DNA from: Butyrivibrio sp. AE3009
Lineage (GTDB): Bacteria; Bacillota; Clostridia; Lachnospirales; Lachnospiraceae
Length of the DNA stretch: 64,000 nucleotides
NCBI RefSeq assembly: GCF_000420845.1
Contig: NZ_ATVS01000013.1
Coordinates: forward strand, 1 to 64,000
Direction of reading: 5' to 3'
Under the pieces are notes generated by a model. That model was not told where the DNA came from, did no database searches, and saw nothing but the letters and a program-made list of their open reading frames with translations. Shown here in pieces: positions 8,168 to 17,351 of this stretch. Each line of letters begins with the position of its first letter. The first letter of the stretch is position 1. The position numbers were made by a program, and so were the translations under genes.

Positions 8168-9456
8168 TAGGATATATCAATTATCACCGGCTCGCCCTTG
8201 AGACTGACATAGCCGTGCATTATCTCCACGGTGCTGCCGTCTATAAGATTCTCATAGCATCCGTCCTGAGCATGAATAGGGATTATTCCCGGCTCACCCT
8301 TGAAAGAGAAGATACCGATGATCTTTTTGCCGCCCCTGCTATGAATAGCCTTCAGAACGTTATCCTCGTAGGTCTTGGTCCTGTAGGTGCTGTCTGTAAA
8401 GAGCTCATCCTGCTTGATTTCATACAGGCGCCTCATAAGGTCCCCAAGATCAATGTTTTCCTTGGCTTTCCAATCTACTTCGTCCTTGTCAAAAAGGCTT
8501 GGCAGATGGCTCACACCCTTTTCCTGTCCCGCGTAAATAAGAGTCATACCCTTCTGGAAATACAAAAAGGCAGTGGCATTTCTAAGTGCCCTCTCATCCG
8601 GGAAAAGAAAACGTGCCCTCGGCTGGTCATGATTCTCCAAAAAACGGAGCTTTACATAGTTATCGGGATAAATATACTCCTGTCTGTTTATCGCCTCTGA
8701 ATAAGCCTGTAAAGGCCCTTTTCCGGCGGCATATTCTGTCATCTTCTCATAGATGTCATAGTCGTAGAGAATATCGAAGGCCTGATACATCTCACAGTCA
8801 GACTGGGCTGTCAGCCCCATATCTCTCATCGTCATGATAAATCCCGGATCCACCGACTCGCTGAGCCAGATGCAGCCGGGTCTTACCTCCTCAACCTCTT
8901 TTCTTGCCCTGCTCCAGAAATCTATAGGAACCAGCGGCGCCACATCGCAGCGGAAGCCGTCAACTATCTCTGCCCACATCTTAAGTGTCTCAATCTGATA
9001 AGCCCAGAGTCCCTCATTGGCATAGTCCAGGTCTATGATATCTGTCCAGTCACCAACTCTGTTTCCAAAGGAGCCGTCAGCCTTGTGGTAGAACCACTCA
9101 GGATGCTCCTTGGCAAGGACAGAATCAGGAGACGTGTGATTGTAGACCACATCAATGATGCACTTCATCCCCTGCTCATGTATGGCCTCCACAATGGCCT
9201 TAAAATCGTCCATTGTGCCATATTCCGGATTGATCTTCCTGTAATCGCTTATTGCATAGGGAGACCCCAGACTCCCCTTCCTGGCCTTTTTGCCGATTGG
9301 ATGGATCGGAGCAAACCACACAATATCAACTCCAAGGTCATGAATCCTTGGAAGCTCCGGTGTGATAGCCTTGAAAGTGCCTTCCTTGCTGAAGTTTCGG
9401 ACAAAAATCTGGTACATTACTTTGTTTCTGAGTTCTTTACCGGTTTCTCTCGACAT
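8167..9456 (-). CDS. GH13 alpha-amylase family glycosidase, cytoplasmic
   Basis: This 429-residue protein has a catalytic TIM barrel with all four GH13 regions: DVVYNH (102-107), GFRCDVA with nucleophile Asp171, acid Glu200 in WLSES, and ENHD with Asp277. A short C-terminal beta domain follows. There is no signal peptide, so it acts on malto-oligosaccharides or similar glucans inside the cell; exact specificity (neopullulanase, maltodextrin glucosidase or oligo-1,6-glucosidase) cannot be set. The start is ATG 9456 with GGGAG seven bases ahead. An in-frame extension of 55 codons upstream only translates the palindromic element at 9476-9560 and is rejected. Confidence 0.9.
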   Translation of the reverse strand: MSRETGKELRNKVMYQIFVRNFSKEGTFKAITPELPRIHDLGVDIVWFAPIHPIGKKARKGSLGSPYAISDYRKINPEYGTMDDFKAIVEAIHEQGMKCIIDVVYNHTSPDSVLAKEHPEWFYHKADGSFGNRVGDWTDIIDLDYANEGLWAYQIETLKMWAEIVDGFRCDVAPLVPIDFWSRARKEVEEVRPGCIWLSESVDPGFIMTMRDMGLTAQSDCEMYQAFDILYDYDIYEKMTEYAAGKGPLQAYSEAINRQEYIYPDNYVKLRFLENHDQPRARFLFPDERALRNATAFLYFQKGMTLIYAGQEKGVSHLPSLFDKDEVDWKAKENIDLGDLMRRLYEIKQDELFTDSTYRTKTYEDNVLKAIHSRGGKKIIGIFSFKGEPGIIPIHAQDGCYENLIDGSTVEIMHGYVSLKGEPVIIDIS

Positions 9457-9475
9457 AGTTTTCTCCCTTACTTCT

Positions 9476-9560
9476 GGGCGGTTGTGAGTCAATGGGGACG
9501 GTTCTTTCTGACTCGCTTCGTGAGTCAGAGAGAACCGTCCCCATTGACTCACAACCGCCC
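9476..9560. repeat. 85-bp palindromic REP/MITE-like element
   Basis: Two 40-bp arms, differing at 2 positions, flank a 5-bp loop (CTTCG). The arms contain GTGAGTCAATGGGGACGGTT and its complement. It fills the gap between the EAL gene (stop at 9566) and the GH13 gene (start at 9456) and reads through in-frame with the upstream extension of the latter. A hairpin this long and nearly perfect between genes fits a REP-like or miniature mobile element, and the GGGGACGGTTCT core resembles dispersed hairpins I recall from other clostridial genomes. It may also act as a transcript-processing or termination structure. Confidence 0.75.
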
Positions 9561-9565
9561 CCTTA

Positions 9566-11158
9566 CTACTGCAGCGGAGTCGCCGACCCGTACGCCCGCA
9601 CCGGCACTCCATTTTCGTCAAATTCCGTCGTATATTTCACCTTGAACATTATCCTCGCAGCCGTCAATGGCATTACCGCCTCAAGGCTGCCGATTCCCGC
9701 AGCCAGCTGCCTGTGCCACTCCCTGTACATTTCCGCATAATCCGGCTGGAACAGACCGCTCTCTATCACCGGCTCGGGATAATTCCTGATAAGTGGCGGG
9801 AGCCCCAGATCACGCATACACCTAAAGCACGGCCGCATCTCCTTCGTGGCGATCGTATATTCCCAGGCATAGGTATTGGTATGCTCACTGGCAAATGCGA
9901 ATTTACGCTCGCTCTCATACAGATCCCTATAGCTCTTTTTCTCTGCCGTAATATTGCTGATTATTGAATAAATAAGGTATTCATCCCCGGCATTTCCGAT
10001 TACCCTAAGGTGATATCTGATACACATCCTGTCAGTGCCGCAGCAATCAGAGGTAAGCGTCATCCATACCTCACAGGTCTCCTCTTCGGCGCTGTCAATT
10101 GCCTTTTTAATCGTATCTATGAATAGCTTTTTACCGTCAGTTTCAAAGTATTTCCAAGGGTTGGATTCAATGAAATCCCTCTCGGATATATTCATTCCGA
10201 TCTCTTCGATGTACTTCCTGTTAACTCTGATAAACTCAAGCCTTCCCTCATTATAGGAAAAAACAGCGGCTCCTCCGACGAAATTGTTGAAGATCAGCGT
10301 CTCCAATGAATTCGGATCCCAGAAATTGTCCGCATTAAAGGTCTTGAGAAGGTCAATGGGACTCTTGGTTGGTTCATGGTGAGCAAGACTCATTTTTTCC
10401 AGGAATTCCTCCTCCGGAAGCGGCTTGGAGTACAGATAGCCCTGAATATAATAACATCCGATGCTTTTCATAAAATCCGCCTGTTCAATGGTTTCCACGC
10501 CCTCAACGATAATAGGCGTCCGTAGCCATTTTGCCATCTGAACGACGCTCCTTATGATTATTCCGCCGCGGCCGCTCACATTACCGTTCAGGAAATTCAG
10601 ATCAAGCTTAATAATATCCACGTCCAGATCCTTAAGGATATTGAGCGAGGAATACCCGCTGCCAAAATCGTCCATCTCAACAATATATCCCAGCTCATGG
10701 AATCTGCCGATCACAGAGGACATCAGCTCCATTCCGCCTATGGCGGAGGTCTCTGTTATCTCTACCCTGAGGTACTTCACGGGAATATCGTATTTTTTTC
10801 TGATATTTTCAACATCTTCAACATACTCATGCTTGAAGATATCGTTTCTTGACATGTTAAAAGAAATGGGAATAACGGGAATGTCATCGTCGATACACTG
10901 CCTCAGAAACCGGCAGGTCATCTCAACCATTTGAATATCTGCGAAATACAGAAGATCATTCTCCTCCAGCACCGGGATAAAGTCAGAAGGATACTGCATA
11001 CCGGCCTCAGGATCCACCCATCTCATAAGGGCCTCTGCACCTGTCATTCTGCCGGTGGAATGATTGAACTGGGGCTGATAATACGCAAAAATATGGCCAA
11101 GTTTAATGGCATCATCAAAAGAAACCAGCAGTTCCTCTGTAGTCATACGTCTTTGCAT
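9566..11158 (-). CDS. EAL-domain cyclic-di-GMP phosphodiesterase with C-terminal sensor region
   Basis: In this 530-residue protein the EAL domain comes first (about 10-255). It keeps the catalytic and metal residues: Glu42 in AEALMRW, Asn101, Glu133, Asp163-Asp164 in EMDDFGSGYS, Lys184, Glu219 in VEGVET and Gln239. It should therefore hydrolyse c-di-GMP to pGpG. Residues 270-530 form two PAS-like segments, so sensing follows rather than precedes the enzyme, the reverse of the common order. No membrane segment is seen. The start at 11158 is fixed by a perfect AGGAGG six bases upstream. With the GGDEF protein at 49.2 kb and the PilZ protein at 56.5 kb it gives the window a full c-di-GMP set. 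Confidence 0.93.
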   Translation of the reverse strand: MQRRMTTEELLVSFDDAIKLGHIFAYYQPQFNHSTGRMTGAEALMRWVDPEAGMQYPSDFIPVLEENDLLYFADIQMVEMTCRFLRQCIDDDIPVIPISFNMSRNDIFKHEYVEDVENIRKKYDIPVKYLRVEITETSAIGGMELMSSVIGRFHELGYIVEMDDFGSGYSSLNILKDLDVDIIKLDLNFLNGNVSGRGGIIIRSVVQMAKWLRTPIIVEGVETIEQADFMKSIGCYYIQGYLYSKPLPEEEFLEKMSLAHHEPTKSPIDLLKTFNADNFWDPNSLETLIFNNFVGGAAVFSYNEGRLEFIRVNRKYIEEIGMNISERDFIESNPWKYFETDGKKLFIDTIKKAIDSAEEETCEVWMTLTSDCCGTDRMCIRYHLRVIGNAGDEYLIYSIISNITAEKKSYRDLYESERKFAFASEHTNTYAWEYTIATKEMRPCFRCMRDLGLPPLIRNYPEPVIESGLFQPDYAEMYREWHRQLAAGIGSLEAVMPLTAARIMFKVKYTTEFDENGVPVRAYGSATPLQ

Positions 11159-11276
11159 ACGGTACCTCCTGTATCCAATGTACCAATGAAAGCAGTTCTG
11201 CTCCTCCCGTATGATTAATAATACCATAGAAACCGCTGATTTCTTATCGATGATTTATTAAATTATTATCAAAATA

Positions 11277-12575
11277 TTAGTTCGCGTGTTCTTCCATTAC
11301 AGCCTTGATCTTGTAGTAGGAAGGCTTGGGTTCATAGTTTCTGTCGAAGATACGGGTGTTGGTTGTATCCTCCTTGCGGTAATGATCCACAAGACCAAAT
11401 AAGGTAACATTTGTTATGTTTGCAGGGCCGCCGTTATCTGAATCCATCTCATATATCATCTCGAAGATTTCCTCGTATTTGTTGGCCTGCTTCTCGAACC
11501 ACTCATCATTTTCCTTATCAACACCAACGGACAGCTCCGTGATCTGAATCTCCAGGTCGAGACTTGCGAATTTCTCCATAGCAGTCTTGATCTCTGAGAT
11601 CTCGGGATAATCAATTCCCCAATAACCCTGCATTCCGATGCCGTCTATAAGGCCTTTTTCCTTAAGTGAGGAGCACAGTGTATAGATGCCCTCTGTCTTT
11701 GGAACCTGGAAGGTGTTGTAATCGTTGTAAAAGAGCTTAACATCGCTGTCTGCATATTTTCTTGCATAGGTAAATGCCAGCTCCACGTAGTCGGGACCAA
11801 TAGTCTCATACCAGGGATTGGCCTGGTCTCCGCAGGTGGTTCTGCACTTGAAATCACTGTTCGGATCAGCGCTCTCGGGATCAACTGCCTCATTTACAAC
11901 GTCCCAGCAGTAGATAACTCCCGGATAATTCTCCTGAACATGGGTAAGAAGCTGCTGAATGTAGCTCTCCATACGCTTACTCATTGTTTCCTTGTCAACG
12001 TACTCTCCGTCGTCCTTATAACCCTCTCTGAAGAACCACTCCGGTGCCTGTGTATGCCATACAAGTGTATGACCTCTCATCTTCATACCTGTCTCCTGAC
12101 ACCACTCAAGTGTGGGATCGATGGAGTAAAAATTAAGCGCGGGGCTTCCGTCGCCGTTTAACAGGCTCTCCTGTGAGCCGAACTGATCAAGAATATAGCA
12201 GCTCTTCATGAGGTTAGTCATGGTGCAGCTGTTAAAATGCTTAAGTGATAATTCCTTGTAGGAAGGTATATTCAGTGTCTGATTCTCCACCGTACTTCCG
12301 TTAATACCAACTCCAAGGGTAAAATAGTCCTTGCACAGGTCCTTAAGAGCCACTCCGTCGTCCACGGGCTCTTCCTGAACATCCTCTGTAGCCTCAGTAG
12401 CTGTGCTGTCTGCAGTTGCTTCCCCCGATGCCTCTGCCTCTAAGCTCTCGCTGGCGCCTGCCTCGCTCACAAGTACATCTGTTCCTTCGGTACTGGCTAT
12501 ACTTCCTGCCTCCTGCCCGCATCCTGCCAGCAGAGCCAGAGCAACAATACCTGCCAAAATTCCTTTCCTTCTCAT
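11277..12575 (-). CDS. GH10 endo-1,4-beta-xylanase lipoprotein
   Basis: This 432-residue protein has a lipoprotein signal (LLAGC, Cys19), then an acidic Ser/Glu/Ala-rich linker (22-75) that lifts the enzyme off the membrane. A GH10 catalytic domain fills the rest. The acid/base is Glu229 in WDVVNEA and the nucleophile is Glu347 in QITELS; HTLVWH (169-174) is also conserved. It cuts the xylan backbone at the cell surface. No carbohydrate-binding module is present. Its oligosaccharide products suit the cytoplasmic GH115, GH8 and GH31 enzymes encoded on either side, although no xylo-oligosaccharide transporter is in the window. Confidence 0.95.
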   Translation of the reverse strand: MRRKGILAGIVALALLAGCGQEAGSIASTEGTDVLVSEAGASESLEAEASGEATADSTATEATEDVQEEPVDDGVALKDLCKDYFTLGVGINGSTVENQTLNIPSYKELSLKHFNSCTMTNLMKSCYILDQFGSQESLLNGDGSPALNFYSIDPTLEWCQETGMKMRGHTLVWHTQAPEWFFREGYKDDGEYVDKETMSKRMESYIQQLLTHVQENYPGVIYCWDVVNEAVDPESADPNSDFKCRTTCGDQANPWYETIGPDYVELAFTYARKYADSDVKLFYNDYNTFQVPKTEGIYTLCSSLKEKGLIDGIGMQGYWGIDYPEISEIKTAMEKFASLDLEIQITELSVGVDKENDEWFEKQANKYEEIFEMIYEMDSDNGGPANITNVTLFGLVDHYRKEDTTNTRIFDRNYEPKPSYYKIKAVMEEHAN

Positions 12576-12783
12576 AAATGCCTCCGATTATATAGTCTTT
12601 AATTCAGCCAAAAAATCAGCTATCCATTACTATATTTGAACCTAAGCAGTCTGACTACTCATTCATTGTGTTTTTTTGCCATTATGTTGCTATACACATG
12701 CTTTTTTCTCCATTTCCCATCGTTTCAAACAGGCAATAATGATATATTATAAAAGTAGTGCTTTTTTGCGGAGGATCCCTTTA

Positions 12784-13446
12784 ATGGATAACGATAAAAT
12801 AATGGCGCTTCTGCCCTGGCTGTGTGCCTCGGCCGTTGTTTATATAATGTTCTTTTTTATAAAAAAGGATCTGGAGAACAAGCTCAGCATGGCCGGGACA
12901 GGCTATGTGGTGTCTGACATCTCCCAGACCCTTAGAATTTTGATGTTCGCAAGATTTCTCATCAGATTGTTCACCGCAGTTTTCATCCTGATCACCGGCA
13001 TCCTTCTGATCGACACTACCCGGTGGCTAAGGATCAGTTGGGATATTATTTGCCTTGGCCTTGCCCTGTGCCTTCAAGGCCACCTTTTTCTTACAAACAA
13101 AAAAGATCCACTGGCAGACTTCGTCAAGACCGCATCAGGTGTAGTCTCCGGAGCCAAGGCTGACACAAGCTACCAGTCCCTTCCCCACGCCAGCCCTAAG
13201 TACAGAAATATCATCACCTATACCATAGGCGGCGTTACCTACAACCATTACTGCGACGTAGTCTCTCACTCTGACAATCTTCTCCAGGTGGGAACCCGCG
13301 TCGTTGTTCATTACAATACCTACAATCCCAAGGATATTTATCTGAATGATGAGCTCAAAAAAACTCCCCAAGGACTATGGGCCCTCCTTCCGGTGGGCGT
13401 TGTCATAGTCATTGTGGGAGTTGTAATGGCTGCTATAGCTATGTAA
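12784..13446 (+). CDS. Membrane protein with DUF3592-like extracytoplasmic domain
   Basis: This 220-residue protein has two N-terminal membrane segments (about 7-25 and 45-100, possibly three), a soluble domain (about 110-195) and one C-terminal segment (200-220). The soluble domain ends in VVVHYNTYNPKDIYL, the kind of short beta motif found in DUF3592 proteins. No function is known. The start is ATG 12784 after GCGGAGG; a longer frame reaching back to 12676 has no ribosome binding site. It is transcribed away from the GH10 gene, so the 208-bp gap between them holds both promoters. Confidence 0.7.
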   Translation: MDNDKIMALLPWLCASAVVYIMFFFIKKDLENKLSMAGTGYVVSDISQTLRILMFARFLIRLFTAVFILITGILLIDTTRWLRISWDIICLGLALCLQGHLFLTNKKDPLADFVKTASGVVSGAKADTSYQSLPHASPKYRNIITYTIGGVTYNHYCDVVSHSDNLLQVGTRVVVHYNTYNPKDIYLNDELKKTPQGLWALLPVGVVIVIVGVVMAAIAM

Positions 13447-13452
13447 TTATCT

Positions 13453-14607
13453 TCACCAGATTCTGTAATTGCCTGACAGAGCCAGCATCGCAAAAAGGTA
13501 CAGGCAGTTGTCATAATATCTGCGAACGCCCTTTCTGAGAGGCTGATCCCAGAACCACTCTACCCAGCGTTTTGCTACTGCAAAATCACTCTCAGGGTCC
13601 TCACTGTAAGGCACAGTCAGTGCCCCCTGGGCCATTGTAGCCATAAGACCAACAGGATGAAGCACCGTCTTATCAATCGGTGTTCCGTCAATGGCATATA
13701 CGCATCTGACAGCTTCAATATTGGTTCCAAAGAACTTCATCATCTTAAGCGGCACACCTATCTGGCCCTTGTCCTCACCGAACCACTCCGCATCCAGCCC
13801 GATATTGGCTGCTGTTCTGTAGGCGTCGCTGAAGAAATTTCCGAAGAATCCCCAGGGAAGTTCCTTATCCATCGGAGTTCCGTCAAAATTAGCATATTCG
13901 GCATTGAGACCGGTCTTAGGATGGCAGCAACCTGCCAAATATTCTCTGCTGACCTTCGCTGCCCTTTTGAAGAACTCTCTGTCCTTCTCATCAGCCCACA
14001 GTGCAAACAGCTCGTAGAAATGGGGCAGATGATAAGAAGGATCCGTAAAATCCATACCCGGAACAAAGAGAATCTGTCCGTTCTCCCTGTTAAACATAGG
14101 GCATCCTTTTCTGCCGTCTTCTCCCTTGTGTACCATGGCCTCCAGGATTTCTCTGGCCTGTCTGCTATACTCAAATATTCCCTCGCCGTCGCCCCATCTG
14201 TGGGATGCGAAGAATAGAGCCATAGCAAAGAACTCTTCTCCGTCGGGAGCAGGTCCGTCGGCATTCTTTTTGCCGGTAGTCTCGCAGGACCAGGCAAAAT
14301 AGCCCTCATTGTCCCCTTCTGTCATGAACATATAGGTCTTGGCCCACTTCCAGATGCGGTCGAACTGCTCCTTCATATCAAGCTGAACGCACATCATCAT
14401 TCCATATGACATTCCCTCTGTTCTGGCATCGTTGTTGCCGGTATCTGTGAGATACCCCATGTCCTCTCCGGCGTCATGATAGATACGCTCTTCTTCGTCC
14501 CAAAAGAATGTATCCACCACATCTTTTAGCCTCTTCTCTATCTCTGCATCGATCTTGCCGATCTCTTTAAAAACATTTCTGTAGGTTTTTGTCTCAAATG
14601 CTGCCAT
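13453..14607 (-). CDS. GH8 reducing-end xylose-releasing exo-oligoxylanase
   Basis: This 384-residue protein matches the length of Rex enzymes. Key residues are the acid Glu64 in RTEGMSYGM and the base Asp261 in GNFFSDAYRTA. No signal peptide is present. The GH8 branch with this motif trims xylose from the reducing end of xylo-oligosaccharides of three or more units, a cytoplasmic step. It lies 100 bp downstream of the GH31 alpha-xylosidase gene on the same strand, which supports a joint role in finishing imported oligosaccharides. A GH8 endoglucanase or chitosanase is less likely given the length, the lack of export signal and the neighbours. Confidence 0.88.
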   Translation of the reverse strand: MAAFETKTYRNVFKEIGKIDAEIEKRLKDVVDTFFWDEEERIYHDAGEDMGYLTDTGNNDARTEGMSYGMMMCVQLDMKEQFDRIWKWAKTYMFMTEGDNEGYFAWSCETTGKKNADGPAPDGEEFFAMALFFASHRWGDGEGIFEYSRQAREILEAMVHKGEDGRKGCPMFNRENGQILFVPGMDFTDPSYHLPHFYELFALWADEKDREFFKRAAKVSREYLAGCCHPKTGLNAEYANFDGTPMDKELPWGFFGNFFSDAYRTAANIGLDAEWFGEDKGQIGVPLKMMKFFGTNIEAVRCVYAIDGTPIDKTVLHPVGLMATMAQGALTVPYSEDPESDFAVAKRWVEWFWDQPLRKGVRRYYDNCLYLFAMLALSGNYRIW

Positions 14608-14707
14608 TTTCTTTGTTTCCAGCCTCTCTAATCTACGGTCACAGAGCCTTACTGCAACTGACCTGTATTAGTAATTGCTATATATGTCACATATGTTATA
14701 TATCTTT

Positions 14708-16702
14708 TCAAATCTTCTTAAATACAGGGATTGACTCAATCGGAGCCTTGGCGCTTATCACCGCGCCGCCCTCATATACCTTGCCGTCACGAATATCCTC
14801 CCACTTGCCCTCAGGAAGATATACCTCTCTCTCGAAACAGTTAAGCTCAAGGATAGGCGCAACGAGGTATTTGTCGCCGAACATATACTCATCATAGATA
14901 TTCCAGCACTTCTCATCCTCCGGGAACTCATAGAACAGGGCTCTGAGAAGAGGTGCTCCGTTTCTGGAAGTCTCCTCATACAAGGTCTTGATGTAAGGAA
15001 TGAGTTCATGACGAAGAGCCAGCTGATCCTTCATGATCTTGAAATTGTCCTCTCCGTAGCTCCAGAGCTCGTTGGGCTGACCTGTATGAAGATATCCGCC
15101 GCCGAAGGTCCTGTCATCAAGAGTAGGGATATTGTAAGGTCCCCTGTCACCGTGAATACGAAGAACCGGTGAAAATACCGCAAATTCAAACCATCTGATA
15201 AGGAGCTGCCTGAAATCCGGGTCATTCACGTCATCTGTCATAAATCCGCCGATATCCGTTGTCCACCATGGAATTCCCGCAAGTCCCATATTAATGCCTG
15301 CAGCCAGCTGATCCTTAAGAGCTTCGAAGGTACTCGGAACATCTCCTGACCACACCACATTTCCGTATTTCTGGCTTCCTGCCCAGCAGCAGCGAAGAAG
15401 ATTCACGATCGGCTCCTTCGTAAGCTTCTTCATGTTCTCGTAAAAGAGCTTGCTGTAATACTGAGGATAAATATTGCTGCACTCTAATCCGGGACCCAGA
15501 TAATATCTGATATTGTCAAAATCATATACCGCAAGATCCGGCTCCGAATTATCCAGCCAGAACATATCTATTCCGAGGTCATAGTAATTCTTTTTGCAAA
15601 CATCCCATACATACTGCCTTGTCTCAGGATTGGTCGCATCCAGAACCGTACAATCGCCCTCAAAGTCATAATTCTGCAGGGTTCCTCTCTCATTTTTGAG
15701 TAAAAGACCCTTTTCCAGCATCTCATAGAAATGCTCGCTCCTCTTATCAACCGTAGGCCACACAGATACCATGACCTTGATTCCCATGCCGTGAAGCTCA
15801 TCGCACATAGCCTTGGGATCCGGCCAGTATTTCTCATCGAACTTCCAATCGCCCTGAACCGTCCAGTGGAAAAAGTCGATTACGATACAATCGATCTTAA
15901 CTCCCAGCTCCTTGGCCTTACGAGCAACCGACAATACTTCTTCCTGGGTCCTGTAACGGAGCTTGCACTGCCACAGTCCCATGAGATCCTCAGGCATCTG
16001 AGGTGCTCTTCCCGTTACCCCGGTGTAATTCTCAATAATTCCTGCAGGAGCGTCAGATACAGTGATCCAATAGTCCATCTCCTTGGTGGCCTCAGCTATC
16101 CACTCGGTGTAATTATTTCCAAAAGTAACTCGTCCAACAGCCGGATTATTCCACAAAAATCCGTATCCGAGACTTGATACCGCAAAAGGAACACTGATCT
16201 GTGAATTTCTCTGCTCCAGATTAAGAACGCAGCCCTTAAGATCTGTGTATGGATGCTGATACTGTCCCATTCCGAAGATCTTCTCGCCGTCGTTACTCTC
16301 AAACTTCACGCTGAAGCGGTAATCTCCGCCGTTATGTGCCCTGTACTCTCTGTTCACATACTTAAGGCAGCGGCTCTCCCTGGATATAGTTCCACCGTAG
16401 GATCTGAAGTATTCTCTCAAAAAGAGCTTGTCATCCCTGTAAAAAGAGATAACTCCGGCGCTGTTAACCGTAGCCTTGATCCTTCCGTTTACTATCTCGG
16501 AGCAGATTCCGTTCTCATCCTCTCCTGTCTTAATAACCGGAGCAGGCTTATCTGCGTCCTCTGTAAGAGCCCAGTCTCTTCCTGTAAACTCGGGATACAT
16601 GGTACTTCTTACTCTGAAGGAATCCTTCCCCCAGGTCTCGATCCTTAAGGTTTCACCCTGTCTTTTTGCTATAAGCGCATTATTTACCTGTGTAAAAAGC
16701 AT
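14708..16702 (-). CDS. GH31 alpha-xylosidase/alpha-glucosidase
   Basis: This 664-residue protein has an N-terminal beta-sandwich (1-235), a TIM barrel (about 240-560) with nucleophile Asp384 in FWLDNSEPD and acid/base Asp454 in WSGDVPSTF, and then C-terminal beta domains. WLDNSEPD resembles the YicI-type alpha-xylosidase branch. It is cytoplasmic, with no signal peptide. In a xylan or xyloglucan setting it would remove alpha-linked xylose; alpha-glucosidase activity is the main alternative. GH31 and GH8 are probably one transcription unit, though the 100-bp gap could hold a second promoter. Confidence 0.9.
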   Translation of the reverse strand: MLFTQVNNALIAKRQGETLRIETWGKDSFRVRSTMYPEFTGRDWALTEDADKPAPVIKTGEDENGICSEIVNGRIKATVNSAGVISFYRDDKLFLREYFRSYGGTISRESRCLKYVNREYRAHNGGDYRFSVKFESNDGEKIFGMGQYQHPYTDLKGCVLNLEQRNSQISVPFAVSSLGYGFLWNNPAVGRVTFGNNYTEWIAEATKEMDYWITVSDAPAGIIENYTGVTGRAPQMPEDLMGLWQCKLRYRTQEEVLSVARKAKELGVKIDCIVIDFFHWTVQGDWKFDEKYWPDPKAMCDELHGMGIKVMVSVWPTVDKRSEHFYEMLEKGLLLKNERGTLQNYDFEGDCTVLDATNPETRQYVWDVCKKNYYDLGIDMFWLDNSEPDLAVYDFDNIRYYLGPGLECSNIYPQYYSKLFYENMKKLTKEPIVNLLRCCWAGSQKYGNVVWSGDVPSTFEALKDQLAAGINMGLAGIPWWTTDIGGFMTDDVNDPDFRQLLIRWFEFAVFSPVLRIHGDRGPYNIPTLDDRTFGGGYLHTGQPNELWSYGEDNFKIMKDQLALRHELIPYIKTLYEETSRNGAPLLRALFYEFPEDEKCWNIYDEYMFGDKYLVAPILELNCFEREVYLPEGKWEDIRDGKVYEGGAVISAKAPIESIPVFKKI

Positions 16703-16824
16703 AAAAATAACCCCCTCTCTGACATTCTTTTAAAAAGCATACCACAGCGGAGGTTAATAATTATAGTCATATTGTGCTATTTTTCTCTTATATTTGGCTC
16801 TATTTTGCCCTAAATCATCTTAGG

Positions 16825-17196
16825 CTATTCATCCTCGCCAAATACCTTTGTAACGGCTTTAAGGACGTCTGTAGCCGTAAATGGCTTAATGATAAAATCC
16901 TTGGCTCCCCTCTTAAGAGCCATCATGATCATATTGTCGTATTTCTGGTCAGAGCACATGATCACATTGGCCTTGGGATTGACTTCCATTATCTCGCTAA
17001 GGGTGTCGATTCCGTTCTTTTTGGGCATATTGATATCAAGAATTACAAGATCAGGGTCCTTTTCCTTGAACTGTGCAACAGCCTGCTCGCCGTTAAGAGC
17101 CTCTCCGATTATCTGATATTTCTCCGGATCCAGCGCATTTTTGAGCATCTCTCTCATAAAAGTTGTATCGTCAACGATAAGTATCTTCTTTCTCAT
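16825..17196 (-). CDS. Single-domain CheY-like response regulator
   Basis: This 123-residue receiver domain stands alone. The acidic pair Asp9-Asp10, the phosphoacceptor Asp54 in VILDINMP, and Lys104 in FIIKPF are all present. No output domain follows, so it signals by protein contact, as CheY or Spo0F do. Residue 82 is Ser in CSD where CheY normally has Thr/Ser, consistent with function. No kinase gene is adjacent. The start at 17196 has AGGAGA nearby; upstream in-frame codons are not supported. A sigma-A promoter is visible at 17246-17274. Confidence 0.9.
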   Translation of the reverse strand: MRKKILIVDDTTFMREMLKNALDPEKYQIIGEALNGEQAVAQFKEKDPDLVILDINMPKKNGIDTLSEIMEVNPKANVIMCSDQKYDNMIMMALKRGAKDFIIKPFTATDVLKAVTKVFGEDE

Positions 17197-17245
17197 AAGA
17201 TTCTCCTTGGAAGTCGCTACACATGGCAAAAACGTCTGTACAATA

Positions 17246-17274
17246 ATTCTACATCTTCCCAAATAAATTAACAA
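17246..17274 (-). promoter_or_regulatory. Sigma-A type promoter for the CheY-like gene
   Basis: On the minus strand TTGTTA (plus coordinates 17269-17274) and TAGAAT (17246-17251) are separated by 17 bp. The start codon follows about 50 bases downstream. Confidence 0.6.
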
Positions 17275-17313
17275 ATAATTGTTTATTAAATTACAATTAA
17301 TTGAACACAGCAT

Positions 17314-17343
17314 AAAACTGCTCACTTTCGTAAGCAGTTTTAT
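17314..17343 (-). terminator. Terminator after the sortase gene
   Basis: AAAACTGCT-AC and GT-AGCAGTTTT pair around a short loop. The hairpin has T-rich flanks on both sides and lies 10 bp after the sortase stop codon. It separates that gene from the CheY promoter. Confidence 0.65.
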
Positions 17344-17351
17344 TTTAGATA

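Noticed and set aside
9457-9621. N-terminal extension of the GH13 gene
   Set aside because: The extra codons translate the palindromic element; a good ribosome binding site sits before ATG 9456.
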